This document shows positions 35,924 to 45,177 of a stretch of 64,000 nt of DNA, piece by piece (position 1 is the first letter of the stretch; the number at the start of each line of letters is the position of its first letter). A model generated the notes under the pieces. It was not told the origin of the DNA. It made no database searches and saw only the letters and a program-made list of their open reading frames with translations. This DNA comes from Paenibacillus sp. HGH0039 (GTDB taxonomy: Bacteria > Bacillota > Bacilli > Paenibacillales > NBRC-103111), in assembly GCF_000411255.1 (NCBI RefSeq), contig NZ_KE150413.1, forward strand, positions 1,774,580 to 1,838,579, in the 5' to 3' direction. Made by a program: the position numbers and the translations under genes.

Positions 35924-35952
35924 TTGATCTATAGGGGGCGATCCTCTATCAT
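35924..35952 (+). promoter_or_regulatory. SigA-type promoter of mtnU
   Basis: TTGATC, 17 bases, TATCAT, 47 bases before the start codon. No SAM or T-box type riboswitch was seen in between. Confidence 0.65.
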
Positions 35953-35998
35953 AAAAGCAGACTGACGTACCCGGCAGAATAAACTAGGAGGTGCCCGA

Positions 35999-36814
35999 AT
36001 GGATAACCAGCAATCGTTTCCGAACAGAGTCCGTCTCGCGCTTATTCAGATGGATATTACTATCGGGGAGCCGGAAGTAAACCGGCGAAAAGTAGAGAAG
36101 CTTCTCCTGGAAGCGGTCGGCGGAGCGCAAAAACCGGATATTATCGTGCTTCCCGAAATGTGGAACACGGGTTACGCCCTGGACCGGATTCATGAACTTG
36201 CCGATCCGGAGGGCCGTATAACCCGGAAGATGCTCGGCTCTTTTGCCAAAGAGCATGGAGTACATATTATCGGAGGCTCCGTAGCGGAGAAGAAGGGCGA
36301 GGAAGTTAAAAACACCGTCTACGGTTTTAACCGGAACGGGGAGGAAATCCTCGAATATTCCAAGATTCATCTGTTCCAACTGATGGACGAGCATTTGAGC
36401 CTTGCCGCCGGCAATCAAAGAGGCAGTTTCGATCTGGATGGGATTCCGGCCGCAGCCGTCATCTGTTACGACATCCGGTTCCCCGAACTTACCCGCAAGC
36501 TCGCTCTGGACGGGGCGCAGATGCTCTTCGTGCCCGCCGAGTGGCCGCATCCGCGGCTTCATCACTGGCGTACACTGCTGATGGCGCGCGCCATCGAGAA
36601 TCAGATGATCGTCGTTTCCTGCAACCGGGTAGGAGAAAGCAAGGGAACCTCATTCTTCGGTCATTCCATGGTGATTGATCCTTGGGGGCAGGTGCTGGCC
36701 GAAGGCGGGGAAGAAGAAGAAATCATTTTCGCCGAAGTCGATTTGGCCGAAGTGGCCTCCGTACGCGGTAAAATTCCCGTATTCGCCGACCGCCGTCCTG
36801 CCGTTTACGAATAA
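35999..36814 (+). CDS. mtnU: Carbon-nitrogen hydrolase, probable 2-oxoglutaramate amidase MtnU
   Basis: Nitrilase-superfamily amidase of 271 residues with the Glu-Lys-Cys triad: Glu53 in LPEMWNTGY, Lys122 in YSKIHLF and Cys156 in VICYDIRFPE. MtnU-type enzymes hydrolyse the 2-oxoglutaramate formed when MtnE uses glutamine as amino donor, so its place beside mtnE and the mtnWXB genes makes sense. ATG after AGGAGGTGCCCGA. Confidence 0.88.
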   Translation: MDNQQSFPNRVRLALIQMDITIGEPEVNRRKVEKLLLEAVGGAQKPDIIVLPEMWNTGYALDRIHELADPEGRITRKMLGSFAKEHGVHIIGGSVAEKKGEEVKNTVYGFNRNGEEILEYSKIHLFQLMDEHLSLAAGNQRGSFDLDGIPAAAVICYDIRFPELTRKLALDGAQMLFVPAEWPHPRLHHWRTLLMARAIENQMIVVSCNRVGESKGTSFFGHSMVIDPWGQVLAEGGEEEEIIFAEVDLAEVASVRGKIPVFADRRPAVYE

Positions 36815-36824
36815 AGCGAACGCC

Positions 36825-36862
36825 AAAAAACGCAGCCCTTCAAGTTGAAGGACTGCGTTTTT
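36825..36862. terminator. Bidirectional terminator between mtnU and the DUF1328 gene
   Basis: Arms AAAACGCAG and CTGCGTTTTT enclose an inner CCTTCAA/TTGAAGG stem. Confidence 0.9.
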
Positions 36863-36914
36863 ATCGTTCCCTTTTAAAGGGAGACGGTTGTTGAATGAAA
36901 GCTGGAATCCGGTG

Positions 36915-37079
36915 TCAGACGGAAGATCTTCGGCCTGTTATCAGCGTGATGACGAACAGGACGAGGAACAGGAAGAAAAGGACTTTGGCGATACCCGCAG
37001 CGGCGCTGACGATTCCGAAGAATCCGAAAATACCCGCTACGATTGCGATGATCAGAAAAATCATAGCCCATTTTAACAT
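36915..37079 (-). CDS. Small DUF1328/YtjA-type membrane protein
   Basis: A 54-residue protein, mostly two membrane helices: [20 protein letters not shown], then a Gly/Ser/Ala turn ([12 protein letters not shown]), then [17 protein letters not shown] and the basic end RRSSV. This is the plan of DUF1328 proteins, often stress-related and of unknown function. AAAGGAGGG precedes the ATG. It lies 104 bases after the YflT-like gene on the same strand with no terminator between, and may be co-expressed. Confidence 0.85.
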   Translation of the reverse strand: MLKWAMIFLIIAIVAGIFGFFGIVSAAAGIAKVLFFLFLVLFVITLITGRRSSV

Positions 37080-37183
37080 GAGAAACCCTCCTTTAAGCGA
37101 TAGTCTTTTTTATTGGTACGGTCGTTGAGAATGTCGTTAATGGCTGTACGGTGTGGCTTGCGGCCGCATTCCGCATCCCTTGA

Positions 37184-37621
37184 TTAGAACAGATTGCTGT
37201 TTTGGTTATCGCGGCCGCTCATGTAAATGCCCGTAGGCGGGAGCGTCGTTTCATCTTCGCGAAGACGTCCGTCGTGAGGATAGCCGTCACCATCGCGGTC
37301 CGCATAAGCGATCACAAGGATTTTTCCGCGGTCAAGCTCTTTCTCATAGGTATCCGCTTCGGAAGAGCTCAGGCCGAGCGATTCCATTTTGGCGCGGAGC
37401 TTATCGCCTTTCGAACGGAATAAGTTGGCGGCTGCCGTCATTAGGCCTTCTTCCGCTACACCGACTTCATTCGTGTTCGTCATTTCCGCCACGCCTTCAG
37501 TACGGTCGTTATCGTGCGTCATTACGTAAATTTCATCGAGATTAAAGCCTTCCGCCTGCAAATTTTTTACCTCGCGCAGGGCTTGTTCTTCGTTAGCTGC
37601 AAGTCTCACTTTGGTTTCCAT
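37184..37621 (-). CDS. General stress protein 17M-like (YflT family)
   Basis: A 145-residue soluble protein with the YflT pattern: an alpha/beta start with LREVKNLQAEGFNLDEIYVM, then THDNDRTEGVAEMTNTNEVG, then a helical part with LRAKMESLGLSSSEADTYEK and the strand GKILVIAYA. YflT proteins of Bacillus are induced by SigB; their biochemical job is unknown. I preferred the second ATG (METKVRL) because AAGGAGG is nine bases ahead of it. A SigB-type promoter candidate lies upstream. Confidence 0.85.
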   Translation of the reverse strand: METKVRLAANEEQALREVKNLQAEGFNLDEIYVMTHDNDRTEGVAEMTNTNEVGVAEEGLMTAAANLFRSKGDKLRAKMESLGLSSSEADTYEKELDRGKILVIAYADRDGDGYPHDGRLREDETTLPPTGIYMSGRDNQNSNLF

Positions 37622-37725
37622 GTTCATTCTCCTCCTTATCGTTTAAGCCGCAGCTTTCTTGTCTTCTGGCTTTTGCCGCGGTGACTTCGTTGTTCAGGTT
37701 GTTTGCCTGTCGTTCATGACTCTTA

Positions 37726-37751
37726 TTAACCGCCCCCCTTTTCGTTGAAAC
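37726..37751 (-). promoter_or_regulatory. Possible SigB promoter of the YflT-like gene
   Basis: Minus strand: GTTTCA, 14 bases, GGTTAA. The -35 element is good and the -10 deviates from GGGTAT. Confidence 0.4.
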
Positions 37752-37820
37752 AAAGCTATTGACAAATTTGCCTGTATATGAACTATCAAATCTTTCCTGA
37801 TTCAAGAGTCGTTTTCGGGG

Positions 37821-37849
37821 TTACTTTTAAATAGGATATTTTATATAAT
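37821..37849 (+). promoter_or_regulatory. SigA-type promoter upstream of the RsbY-like gene
   Basis: TTACTT, exactly 17 bases, TATAAT. The transcript would have a leader of about 220 bases before the start at 38078; its structure resembles no riboswitch I know. Confidence 0.65.
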
Positions 37850-38077
37850 AGGATAGATGTGCAGCTACCTTTGTTTTCAGGCGCACGGCAAATCTCCGGC
37901 GATACCGACGGCAAACAAAGTGTGCGGTAGTAGATTTATTCCCCCAGACCGACGCGTTTCGGCTTTATCCGATAGTGCGGAAAGAAAATGGACGCTGACG
38001 GCTTTGGTTACAAAATACTCCCAAGTAGATCAAGGAATCACAGACAGAAGAATTCCACTATAAAAGGAGAACATGGA

Positions 38078-39217
38078 ATGAGCATCATGATTGTAGACGA
38101 TAATCCGGTCAATCTTATTGTGATCGAAAAAATATTGAAAAGCGCGGGCTACTCCAATATGCACCGCGCTTCTTCTGCTATGGAACTGTTTGAAATGCTG
38201 AAGATCGACAATCCGAGTTCCTCGGATTTACAAATCGATTTAATTTTGATGGACCTGATGATGCCGGAAATCGACGGGATCGAAGCCTGCAAAAAATTGC
38301 AGCAGATCGAGGAACTGAAAGACATTCCGATTATTATCATCACGGCCATGGGGGATTCCATTAAACTGGCGGAGGCTCTGGAAGCGGGAGCGATCGATTA
38401 CGTAACCAAGCCTATCAACAAAATCGAGCTGGTAGCCCGGATTAAATCCGCCCTGCGGCTCAAATACGAGAAAGACTGGCACAAAGAGAACGACAATCGG
38501 ATCCGTTCCGAGCTGCAATTGGCCAAAAACGTTCAAAGCAGCGTACTCAGCCTGCCGATCGAAACCGAGAAAATCCGGATTGAAGCGTACTATAACCCTT
38601 CTTATGAGCTCGCGGGAGATTTGTACAACTGGTATCCCATCGATGAAGACCGTTACGGGGTTATGCTGCTCGACATTATGGGACACGGCATTTCTTCGTC
38701 GCTTGTCTGCATGTTTATCTCTTCGGTCCTCCGGGATACGATTACCAAATTTGTGACGCCGGAGCTTGTAATTGCCGAACTGAACCGGTATATGAACCGG
38801 CTGCATAACGACCAGAATCATTTGAACTATTATTTCACGGCGATTTATATGCTGGTAGATACGAAGAACAAAACCATCGACTACGTAAATGCCGGTCACC
38901 CGCCGGGCTTTCTTATGAACGACAGCGGGGAGGCGGTCCCACTTACGAACGGAACCTGTGCGGTCGGATTTTTCGAGGAAATGGATATCAAGCCCGGTCG
39001 GATCACTTACACGGGAAAATCGCGGATTCTGCTTTATACCGACGGACTTCTCGAGGAAATAGAAGAGGCCGACACGGAGCTGCCGACGCGGCTTATCACG
39101 GCTGTTCAGCAAAAAGGGGATATGGGGCTTCACGCGGTAGTGGACGAACTGCTGGACGAAGAAGTCCAAAACAATCATATGGATGATATTTGTCTGATCT
39201 GGATCGATATTCCCTGA
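38078..39217 (+). CDS. REC-PP2C phosphatase, RsbY-like activator of the SigB pathway
   Basis: A 379-residue protein. Residues 1-125 are a response-regulator receiver with phospho-acceptor Asp59 (DLILMDLMMPEIDG) and Lys in YVTKPINK. After a linker helix, residues about 170-379 are a SpoIIE/PP2C-type Ser/Thr phosphatase (AGDLYNWY, LLDIMGHGISSSLV, YVNAGHPPGF, LYTDGLLEEIEE). Such proteins dephosphorylate an RsbV-type anti-anti-sigma factor when the receiver is phosphorylated. The start was set at MSIMIVDD after AAAAGGAGAACATGG; thirty upstream codons are non-coding. In B. cereus the same architecture is RsbY. It is followed by the hybrid kinase. Confidence 0.9.
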   Translation: MSIMIVDDNPVNLIVIEKILKSAGYSNMHRASSAMELFEMLKIDNPSSSDLQIDLILMDLMMPEIDGIEACKKLQQIEELKDIPIIIITAMGDSIKLAEALEAGAIDYVTKPINKIELVARIKSALRLKYEKDWHKENDNRIRSELQLAKNVQSSVLSLPIETEKIRIEAYYNPSYELAGDLYNWYPIDEDRYGVMLLDIMGHGISSSLVCMFISSVLRDTITKFVTPELVIAELNRYMNRLHNDQNHLNYYFTAIYMLVDTKNKTIDYVNAGHPPGFLMNDSGEAVPLTNGTCAVGFFEEMDIKPGRITYTGKSRILLYTDGLLEEIEEADTELPTRLITAVQQKGDMGLHAVVDELLDEEVQNNHMDDICLIWIDIP

Positions 39218-39267
39218 GAAAGGGCCGGTTGCTAGAGACAGTTATAAAGGGGAGAGGGAAGTCTTTT

Positions 39268-42200
39268 ATGAAAATATCGACAAAGCTCATGGCGGGTTTC
39301 GGGCTTTTGTTTATCTTGATGTTCGTGCTGGCTGGAATCGGGACGACTCGGATAAGCAGTATCGACGAGAGCCTCGATAGCGCGTTTGTCAACCGATTTA
39401 ACAAGACACGGATGGCCTACACGGCCCGTTCGGACGTCAATACAATCGCTAAATATATGGCGAATCTGCTGCTTAACTCAGACCCCAATCAACTGGGGGC
39501 CAAAGAAAATCTGGCTAAAGCGAACACTTACAAAGAGAAGCTGAAAGAAGGGGTGACCGCTCTCCAAAAATCCGCCAATTCGGATGTGGAGAAGCAGCTT
39601 ACCTATGAGACGGTCAAAAGCACCGAAAATTTTATGACCTATCTGAATCAGGCGATCGAGCTTTACGAAAACGGCAAGGTAGCGGAAGCAAACAAACTGA
39701 GAACCGATATCGGCGTGACTTATCAGGACCAGGTAACGGAAAGCGTGGATCACTTAACGCAATATCTGGACGATAACGTACAAAAAGGGATTAACGAATT
39801 TAAAGCTTCCAACAGCAAAACGCTGCTCTTGACGATTGTGCTGACGGTTGCCGCTCTGATCATCGGCCTCGGGATCATGTACTGGATCATGCGCAGCTTG
39901 TCCCGCGGGCTCGCCCTGCTGACCGGCATGATCAAAGGTTTCGGCAACGGCCGGTTCGATCCGGGTTACCGCGTCGAGGTGACGACGACCGACGAGTTCG
40001 GCAAAGTTGCCGATGTCTTTAATACGATGGCCGACGACCTGGAAGAACTGATGCACAACGAACGGACCTTCAATAAGCTGAATGAAGACCAGGCATGGCT
40101 GAAATCGAATGTAGCGAACATGAGCATGCTGCTGCAGGATCAGACCAATATGCACGACCTGACGAACAGCTTTATTTCGGAAGCGTCCCGCATGATCGGC
40201 GCCACGTTCGGAGCGGTATATCTGTTGGAGCGGGAGGGCATGAGGACGAGGCTCGTTCTGTCCTCGGCTTACGCTTTCGATAAGGACCCCGAGGGCAATC
40301 TTCTTCCCGAATTCGCGCTCGGTCAGGGTCTTGTCGGCCAGGCGGCTGCCGACGGCCGGCGGATTATGGTCCAGGACGAAGTGGATAAGTATTTGACTAT
40401 CCATTCCTCCTTCGGGCAGCTGGACGCGAAATATCTCGTTGTCGAGCCGGTCGTATCCGAGGAAGAAATCGGAGCGGTCGTTGAATTTGCGGGATTGAAA
40501 ATGCTCAGCGAGAAAGAACTGGACCTGCTGGAGCAGCTGACGGAGAATCTCGCAGTCTCCATCGGACGGATCCGTTCCCGCGAACGGGTCGAGGAGCTCC
40601 TCCGCATGTCGCAGGCATTGACGGAGGAACTGCAAAGCCAGTCCGAAGAGCTCATTTCCCAGCAGGAAGAGCTGCGCACCTCCAATGAGAAGCTGGAGGA
40701 GCAGACGAAGGCGCTGAAAGCGTCCGAAGAGCTGCTGCAGTCCCAGCAGGAAGAGCTGGAGCAGAATAACGAAGAGCTGCTCCGCAAAACGAAGCAGCTC
40801 CAGATCCAGGTTCAAGAGACGGAGCTGGCTAACCGCCAGATCGAGGAAGCCAAGGAAGCGCTCGAAAAGCAGGCGTTCGAGCTGGCCATGGCTTCGAAAT
40901 ACAAATCCGAATTTTTGGCCAATATGTCGCATGAACTGCGTACACCTCTTAACAGTATGCTTATTCTTTCGCAGATGCTTGCGGAGAATAAAGACGGCAA
41001 CCTGTACGACAAGCAGGTGGAATATGCGGAGACGATTCACTCTTCCGGCTCCGATCTGCTCAAATTGATCAATGATGTCCTCGATCTCTCGAAGGTAGAA
41101 GCCGGGAAAGTGGAGGTTCAGGCCGAGTATGTTCTCGTGCCGGATATCATGGAAACGATCCAGCGTTCGTTTGAACAAGTTGCGCGCAAGAAGGCGCTGG
41201 GCTTTGAAATTACGATCGACAACGGCGTTCCGCGCATGCTCTATACGGACTGCATGCGGCTGGAGCAGATTCTGCGGAACCTGTTGTCCAACGCCTTTAA
41301 ATTCACGTCCCAGGGCTCCGTACATTTGCATGTCTATCCCGTCAAGGAGGGAGAGCCGCAAATTGCTTTCTCCGTCAAGGATACGGGAATCGGGATTGCC
41401 GAAGAGAAGCAGCAGATTATCTTCGAAGCGTTCCAGCAGGCCGACGGGACGACGAGCCGGCAATTCGGCGGAACGGGACTCGGGCTGTCCATTTCCAAGC
41501 AGCTCGCGAGCCTCCTCGGAGGTACGATCGAAATCTGCAGCCGGGAAGGGGAAGGCAGCACGTTCACGCTGTTCATCCCGCACCGGCAGTATTCCGAGCG
41601 CGTAGGAGGATCGGCCGAGGCGGCTGCCGCGGGACAGGAGCAGCAGGCCCTGCCGCTTCCGGGCGCATCTGCAGTACCGCAGCTTCCCGCACCTGCGCCC
41701 GTGCCGGTTAAATCGGCTCCGAAGTCCGTCCAGCGCGAGGTGGAGGACGACCGGGGCAGCATCACCGAGAACGATAAAGTGCTGCTGATCGTGGAAGACG
41801 ATGTGCACTTTATGAACGTGCTCGTCGACATGGCCCGCAGCCGTGGATTTAAGGCTCTGGTTGCGATGCAGGGGGATATCGGGCTGCAGATGGCGAAAGA
41901 GTATAAACCGGACGGCATCATCCTGGATATCCAGCTGCCGATCGTCGACGGCTGGTCGATTCTCGTCCAGCTCAAGAACAATGCCGAGACCCGGCATATC
42001 CCGGTACACGTGATGTCGGTCGTCGACGAAGTGCACCAGGGGCTCTCTATGGGCGCGATAGCCTATATGCGCAAGCCTTCCAGCAAGGATGTGCTGGAGC
42101 AAGCCTTTATTGAGCTGGAAGGGTTCATCGATCAAAATCTGCGAAAGCTCCTGCTTGTAGAGGATGATCCCGTCCAGATGAACAATCTGATCGAGCTTAT

Positions 42201-42945
42201 CCGCCACGACGATGTCCTTATCGAAGTGGCGACAACGGCGGATGAAGCGATCGTGAAACTCAGAGAGCGGCATTTCGACTGCATGGTTCTCGATATCGGC
42301 TTGGCGGATCAGTCCGCATTCGATCTGCTGGAGCGGATCAAAGCCGAGGAAGAGCTTCGCCGTCTGCCGATTGTTATTTACACCGAAAAAGAATACGATA
42401 AGAAAGACGAGATGAGACTTAAGAAATACGCGGAGTCCATCATCATCAAGAACGTGAAATCGCCGGAACGGCTGCTTGACGAAACGGCGCTGTTCCTGCA
42501 CCGGGTGGAAGAAACCCTGCCTGAGGAGAAGAAACGGATTCTACAGCGTCTTCACAGCAGCGAAGCGGTGTTTGCAGGCAAGAAGGTACTTCTCGTCGAT
42601 GACGATATCCGCAACGTGTTTGCGCTCTCCAACCTGCTGGAAGGGTACAATATGAAGGTGCTGTTTGCGGAAACCGGACGCCAGGCTTTATCCATTCTTG
42701 AAAAGGAACCGGATCTTGATCTCGTTCTGATGGATATCATGATGCCGGAAATGGACGGTTATCAAGCCATGAAAGAGATCCGCAGCATGCCGCAATTCGA
42801 TAATCTGCCGATTATCGCCCTGACCGCGAAGGCCATGCGGGATGACCGGGAGAAGTGTATACAGGCCGGCGCGTCGGATTATATAACAAAACCGATAAAT
42901 AATGATCAGTTAATGTCTCTAATTCGCGTTTGGTTGTTTAAGTAA
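39268..42945 (+). CDS. Membrane hybrid histidine kinase with GAF and three receiver domains (RsbK-like)
   Basis: A 1225-residue sensor. Order: TM1 (about 7-28), an extracytoplasmic helical domain, TM2 (about 184-206), HAMP (to about 262), GAF (about 300-430), a Gln/Glu-rich coiled coil (about 440-545), HisKA with His555 (NMSHELRTPL), HATPase (NLLSNAFKF, DTGIGIAEEK, GGTGLGLSIS), a Pro/Ala linker, and three receivers with Asp887, Asp1009 and Asp1156. Three receivers are more than in typical RsbK. The coiled coil offers Gln/Glu sites a CheR enzyme could methylate. I infer it signals to the REC-PP2C protein before it. Start at MKISTK after GGGGAGAGGGAAG. Confidence 0.9.
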   Translation: MKISTKLMAGFGLLFILMFVLAGIGTTRISSIDESLDSAFVNRFNKTRMAYTARSDVNTIAKYMANLLLNSDPNQLGAKENLAKANTYKEKLKEGVTALQKSANSDVEKQLTYETVKSTENFMTYLNQAIELYENGKVAEANKLRTDIGVTYQDQVTESVDHLTQYLDDNVQKGINEFKASNSKTLLLTIVLTVAALIIGLGIMYWIMRSLSRGLALLTGMIKGFGNGRFDPGYRVEVTTTDEFGKVADVFNTMADDLEELMHNERTFNKLNEDQAWLKSNVANMSMLLQDQTNMHDLTNSFISEASRMIGATFGAVYLLEREGMRTRLVLSSAYAFDKDPEGNLLPEFALGQGLVGQAAADGRRIMVQDEVDKYLTIHSSFGQLDAKYLVVEPVVSEEEIGAVVEFAGLKMLSEKELDLLEQLTENLAVSIGRIRSRERVEELLRMSQALTEELQSQSEELISQQEELRTSNEKLEEQTKALKASEELLQSQQEELEQNNEELLRKTKQLQIQVQETELANRQIEEAKEALEKQAFELAMASKYKSEFLANMSHELRTPLNSMLILSQMLAENKDGNLYDKQVEYAETIHSSGSDLLKLINDVLDLSKVEAGKVEVQAEYVLVPDIMETIQRSFEQVARKKALGFEITIDNGVPRMLYTDCMRLEQILRNLLSNAFKFTSQGSVHLHVYPVKEGEPQIAFSVKDTGIGIAEEKQQIIFEAFQQADGTTSRQFGGTGLGLSISKQLASLLGGTIEICSREGEGSTFTLFIPHRQYSERVGGSAEAAAAGQEQQALPLPGASAVPQLPAPAPVPVKSAPKSVQREVEDDRGSITENDKVLLIVEDDVHFMNVLVDMARSRGFKALVAMQGDIGLQMAKEYKPDGIILDIQLPIVDGWSILVQLKNNAETRHIPVHVMSVVDEVHQGLSMGAIAYMRKPSSKDVLEQAFIELEGFIDQNLRKLLLVEDDPVQMNNLIELIRHDDVLIEVATTADEAIVKLRERHFDCMVLDIGLADQSAFDLLERIKAEEELRRLPIVIYTEKEYDKKDEMRLKKYAESIIIKNVKSPERLLDETALFLHRVEETLPEEKKRILQRLHSSEAVFAGKKVLLVDDDIRNVFALSNLLEGYNMKVLFAETGRQALSILEKEPDLDLVLMDIMMPEMDGYQAMKEIRSMPQFDNLPIIALTAKAMRDDREKCIQAGASDYITKPINNDQLMSLIRVWLFK

Positions 42946-43028
42946 GAGAAGGAGCAAATGCGAACCCTCTGATGAGAAACATCTAAGACGTGCCACAGGA
43001 TCGACTCGGAGGAGAAGGAGAGAGACAA

Positions 43029-43898
43029 TTGGATTCGAATTTTCACCCTATAGATCAACTGCCCACTTTTTCCGGCCTGCAGGCCGAGCATGAACGCATC
43101 GAGATCAGTCTGTTGCTTGAGGGTATTTACCGCATTTACGGATATGACTTCCGCAATTATTCGTACCCGTCTATCCGGCGCAGGATCTGGCACCGTATTC
43201 TGGCAGAGAAGCTGACGACCGTCTCCGGTCTGCAGGAGAGAGTTCTGCATGACCGGGAGTGCCTGGAGCGCCTGCTGTCGGACCTGGTGATTCACGTCAC
43301 CGAGATGTTCCGCGATCCCGAGGTGTTCCTCACCTTCCGCCAGAAGGTGGTCCCCCTGCTCCGCCAGTATCCGGCGATTCGCATCTGGCATGCGGGCTGC
43401 GCCACCGGAGAGGAAGTTTACTCGATGGCGATCCTGCTGCACGAAGAGGGGCTCTACGACCGCACCCGGATTTATGCGACGGATATAAACGAGGATGTGC
43501 TTAAAAAGGCGGAGAAAGGAATCTATCCGCTGCGCAACATGAAAGACTATACGAGAAACTACCTGCAGTCCGGAGGCAAGGAAGCTTTCTCGAAGTACTA
43601 TACGGCTTCGAAGGATTCCGTTACGCTTCATTCCTTTTTGCGTGATAATATTGTTTTTGCCCAGCATAACCTGGTTACGGATCGTTCGTTTAACGAGTTC
43701 CATGTGATTTTGTGCCGGAATGTATTGATTTATTTCAATACGCAGCTCCAGAACCAGGTGCATACACTCATATACGAAAGCCTGGGACCGTCCGGTTTTC
43801 TGATTTTGGGCGATAAAGAAACGATCACTTTCACCAAGCACGCGTCCGCTTACGAAGCCGTCAGTACAGCCGACAAAATTTACCGCAAGGTGCAGTGA
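43029..43898 (+). CDS. CheR-type protein-glutamate methyltransferase, orphan (RsbM-like)
   Basis: A 289-residue SAM-dependent methyltransferase with an N-terminal helical domain (LLLEGIYRIYGYDFRNY) and the CheR catalytic domain: LVIHVTEMFRDPEVF, the SAM site IRIWHAGCATGEEVYSMA and FHVILCRNVLIYFN. No cheB or chemotaxis gene is nearby. In the B. cereus group a CheR-like enzyme (RsbM) methylates the kinase RsbK and dampens SigB activity; position and domain content make that the best analogy. TTG start eight bases after GGAGAAGGAGAG, chosen over a weaker ATG. Confidence 0.88.
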   Translation: MDSNFHPIDQLPTFSGLQAEHERIEISLLLEGIYRIYGYDFRNYSYPSIRRRIWHRILAEKLTTVSGLQERVLHDRECLERLLSDLVIHVTEMFRDPEVFLTFRQKVVPLLRQYPAIRIWHAGCATGEEVYSMAILLHEEGLYDRTRIYATDINEDVLKKAEKGIYPLRNMKDYTRNYLQSGGKEAFSKYYTASKDSVTLHSFLRDNIVFAQHNLVTDRSFNEFHVILCRNVLIYFNTQLQNQVHTLIYESLGPSGFLILGDKETITFTKHASAYEAVSTADKIYRKVQ

Positions 43899-43944
43899 CG
43901 CTGCATAAGATGAGGAGACGAGTTGGAGGAAGGGGTTTCTCGAA

Positions 43945-45129
43945 GTGAACTTGGATGAACCGATTAAAATACTGATGGTAGACGATCAGCCCGAGAATTT
44001 GCTGGCGCTTGAAGCCGTTCTTGCGGAAGAGAACTACCATCTGGTAAAAGCGGGCTCGGGTGAAGAGGCCCTTCGATGTTTATTGCACGACGATTTCGCT
44101 GTGATTGTTCTGGACGTTCAGATGCCGGGCATGGACGGTTTCGAGACGGCCCGTTGGATCAAATCACGGGAGAAATCGAAGGATATCCCGATTATTTTCA
44201 TTACAGCGGCTTCCCATGAGAAGGAGCATGTCTTCGCGGCTTATTCCGTCGGTGCCATTGATTATATCGTTAAACCGTTCGTGCCTCACACGCTGAAAGC
44301 CAAGATCGAAGGCTTCGTGAACCTGTATCTCGTTCAGAAAAAGCTCCAGCACCAGTCGGAGCTGCTGAATATGCGGACACAGGAACTGCTGACGGCCAAA
44401 GAAGCGGCGGAATCCGCCAACCGGGCCAAATCCGAGTTTCTTGCGCTGATGAGCCATGAAATCCGCACGCCCATGAACGGGGTTATGGCGATGACCGATC
44501 TGCTCCTGGAAACGGAGCTTTCGGATGAACAGCGGGAATACGCCGACACCATTTCAAGAAGCGGTGCCGCGCTGCTGCATATTATCAATCAGATTCTCGA
44601 TTTCACCAAACTCGAATCTTCCAAAATGGAGATGAACACCGAGCCGTTCGATCTGGACGTCTGCATGGAAGAAACGATGGATCTGTTCTACGGCGAATGC
44701 CGCAAGAAAGACCTCAAACTGGAACGGGAACTTGCTGAGAATGTTCCGACCCATCTCATCGGGGATGAGCTGAAGCTTCGTCAGGTACTCATTAATCTGA
44801 TCGGCAACGCGGTTAAATTCACGGAAACGGGCGGCATTAAGGTTAAAGTGACGAATCTGGGAAAAACCGGGAACGGCAGCCGGATGATTCTTCAATTCCG
44901 GGTCCGCGATACGGGGATCGGAATTCCGGTCGAGAAAAGAAACCGCCTGTTCCAGCCTTTTACACAGGTGGATTCCTCGATGACGCGGAAATACGGAGGA
45001 ACCGGCTTAGGGCTTGTCATTTGCCAAAATCTTGTGGAACTCATGTCGGGCAAAATAGAAGTCTATTCACAAGAGGGCCAAGGCACCGAATTTGTTTTTA
45101 CCATACAGGCGGAAGAACTCCGCCCTTGA
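43945..45129 (+). CDS. REC-histidine kinase, cytoplasmic
   Basis: A 394-residue protein: receiver (Asp57 in [13 protein letters not shown]), coiled-coil linker (about 130-160), HisKA with His171 ([12 protein letters not shown]) and HATPase ([34 protein letters not shown]). No membrane segment. Such proteins take a phosphoryl group onto the receiver and alter their own kinase domain, so it could exchange signals with the three-receiver kinase two genes upstream. GTG at 43945 follows GAGGAAGGGG. Its exact role in the cluster is unknown. Confidence 0.88.
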   Translation: MNLDEPIKILMVDDQPENLLALEAVLAEENYHLVKAGSGEEALRCLLHDDFAVIVLDVQMPGMDGFETARWIKSREKSKDIPIIFITAASHEKEHVFAAYSVGAIDYIVKPFVPHTLKAKIEGFVNLYLVQKKLQHQSELLNMRTQELLTAKEAAESANRAKSEFLALMSHEIRTPMNGVMAMTDLLLETELSDEQREYADTISRSGAALLHIINQILDFTKLESSKMEMNTEPFDLDVCMEETMDLFYGECRKKDLKLERELAENVPTHLIGDELKLRQVLINLIGNAVKFTETGGIKVKVTNLGKTGNGSRMILQFRVRDTGIGIPVEKRNRLFQPFTQVDSSMTRKYGGTGLGLVICQNLVELMSGKIEVYSQEGQGTEFVFTIQAEELRP

Positions 45130-45138
45130 TAAAAGCTT

Positions 45139-45177
45139 CGTAAACACGCGCAGAATGCGGTTTGCGGGGCTTTTTTT
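45139..45177 (+). terminator. Terminator after the signalling cluster
   Basis: Arms CGTAAAC and GTTTGCG (one G-T pair) with an inner CGC/GCG, then GGGC and seven T. Confidence 0.6.

Noticed and set aside
35787-35998. SAM riboswitch before mtnU
   Set aside because: Methionine-salvage genes often have one, but the SAM-I core sequence and four-way junction are not seen; only a plain SigA promoter fits.
37857-38077. Cyclic-di-GMP riboswitch before the RsbY-like gene
   Set aside because: A few short phrases recall GEMM-I, but the conserved core and second hairpin are missing.
39754-42501. Very long open frame (915 codons) on the strand opposite the hybrid kinase
   Set aside because: The opposite strand has unmistakable kinase and receiver motifs along its whole length; the antisense frame gives an Arg/His/Gln/Phe-rich product with no recognisable domain.
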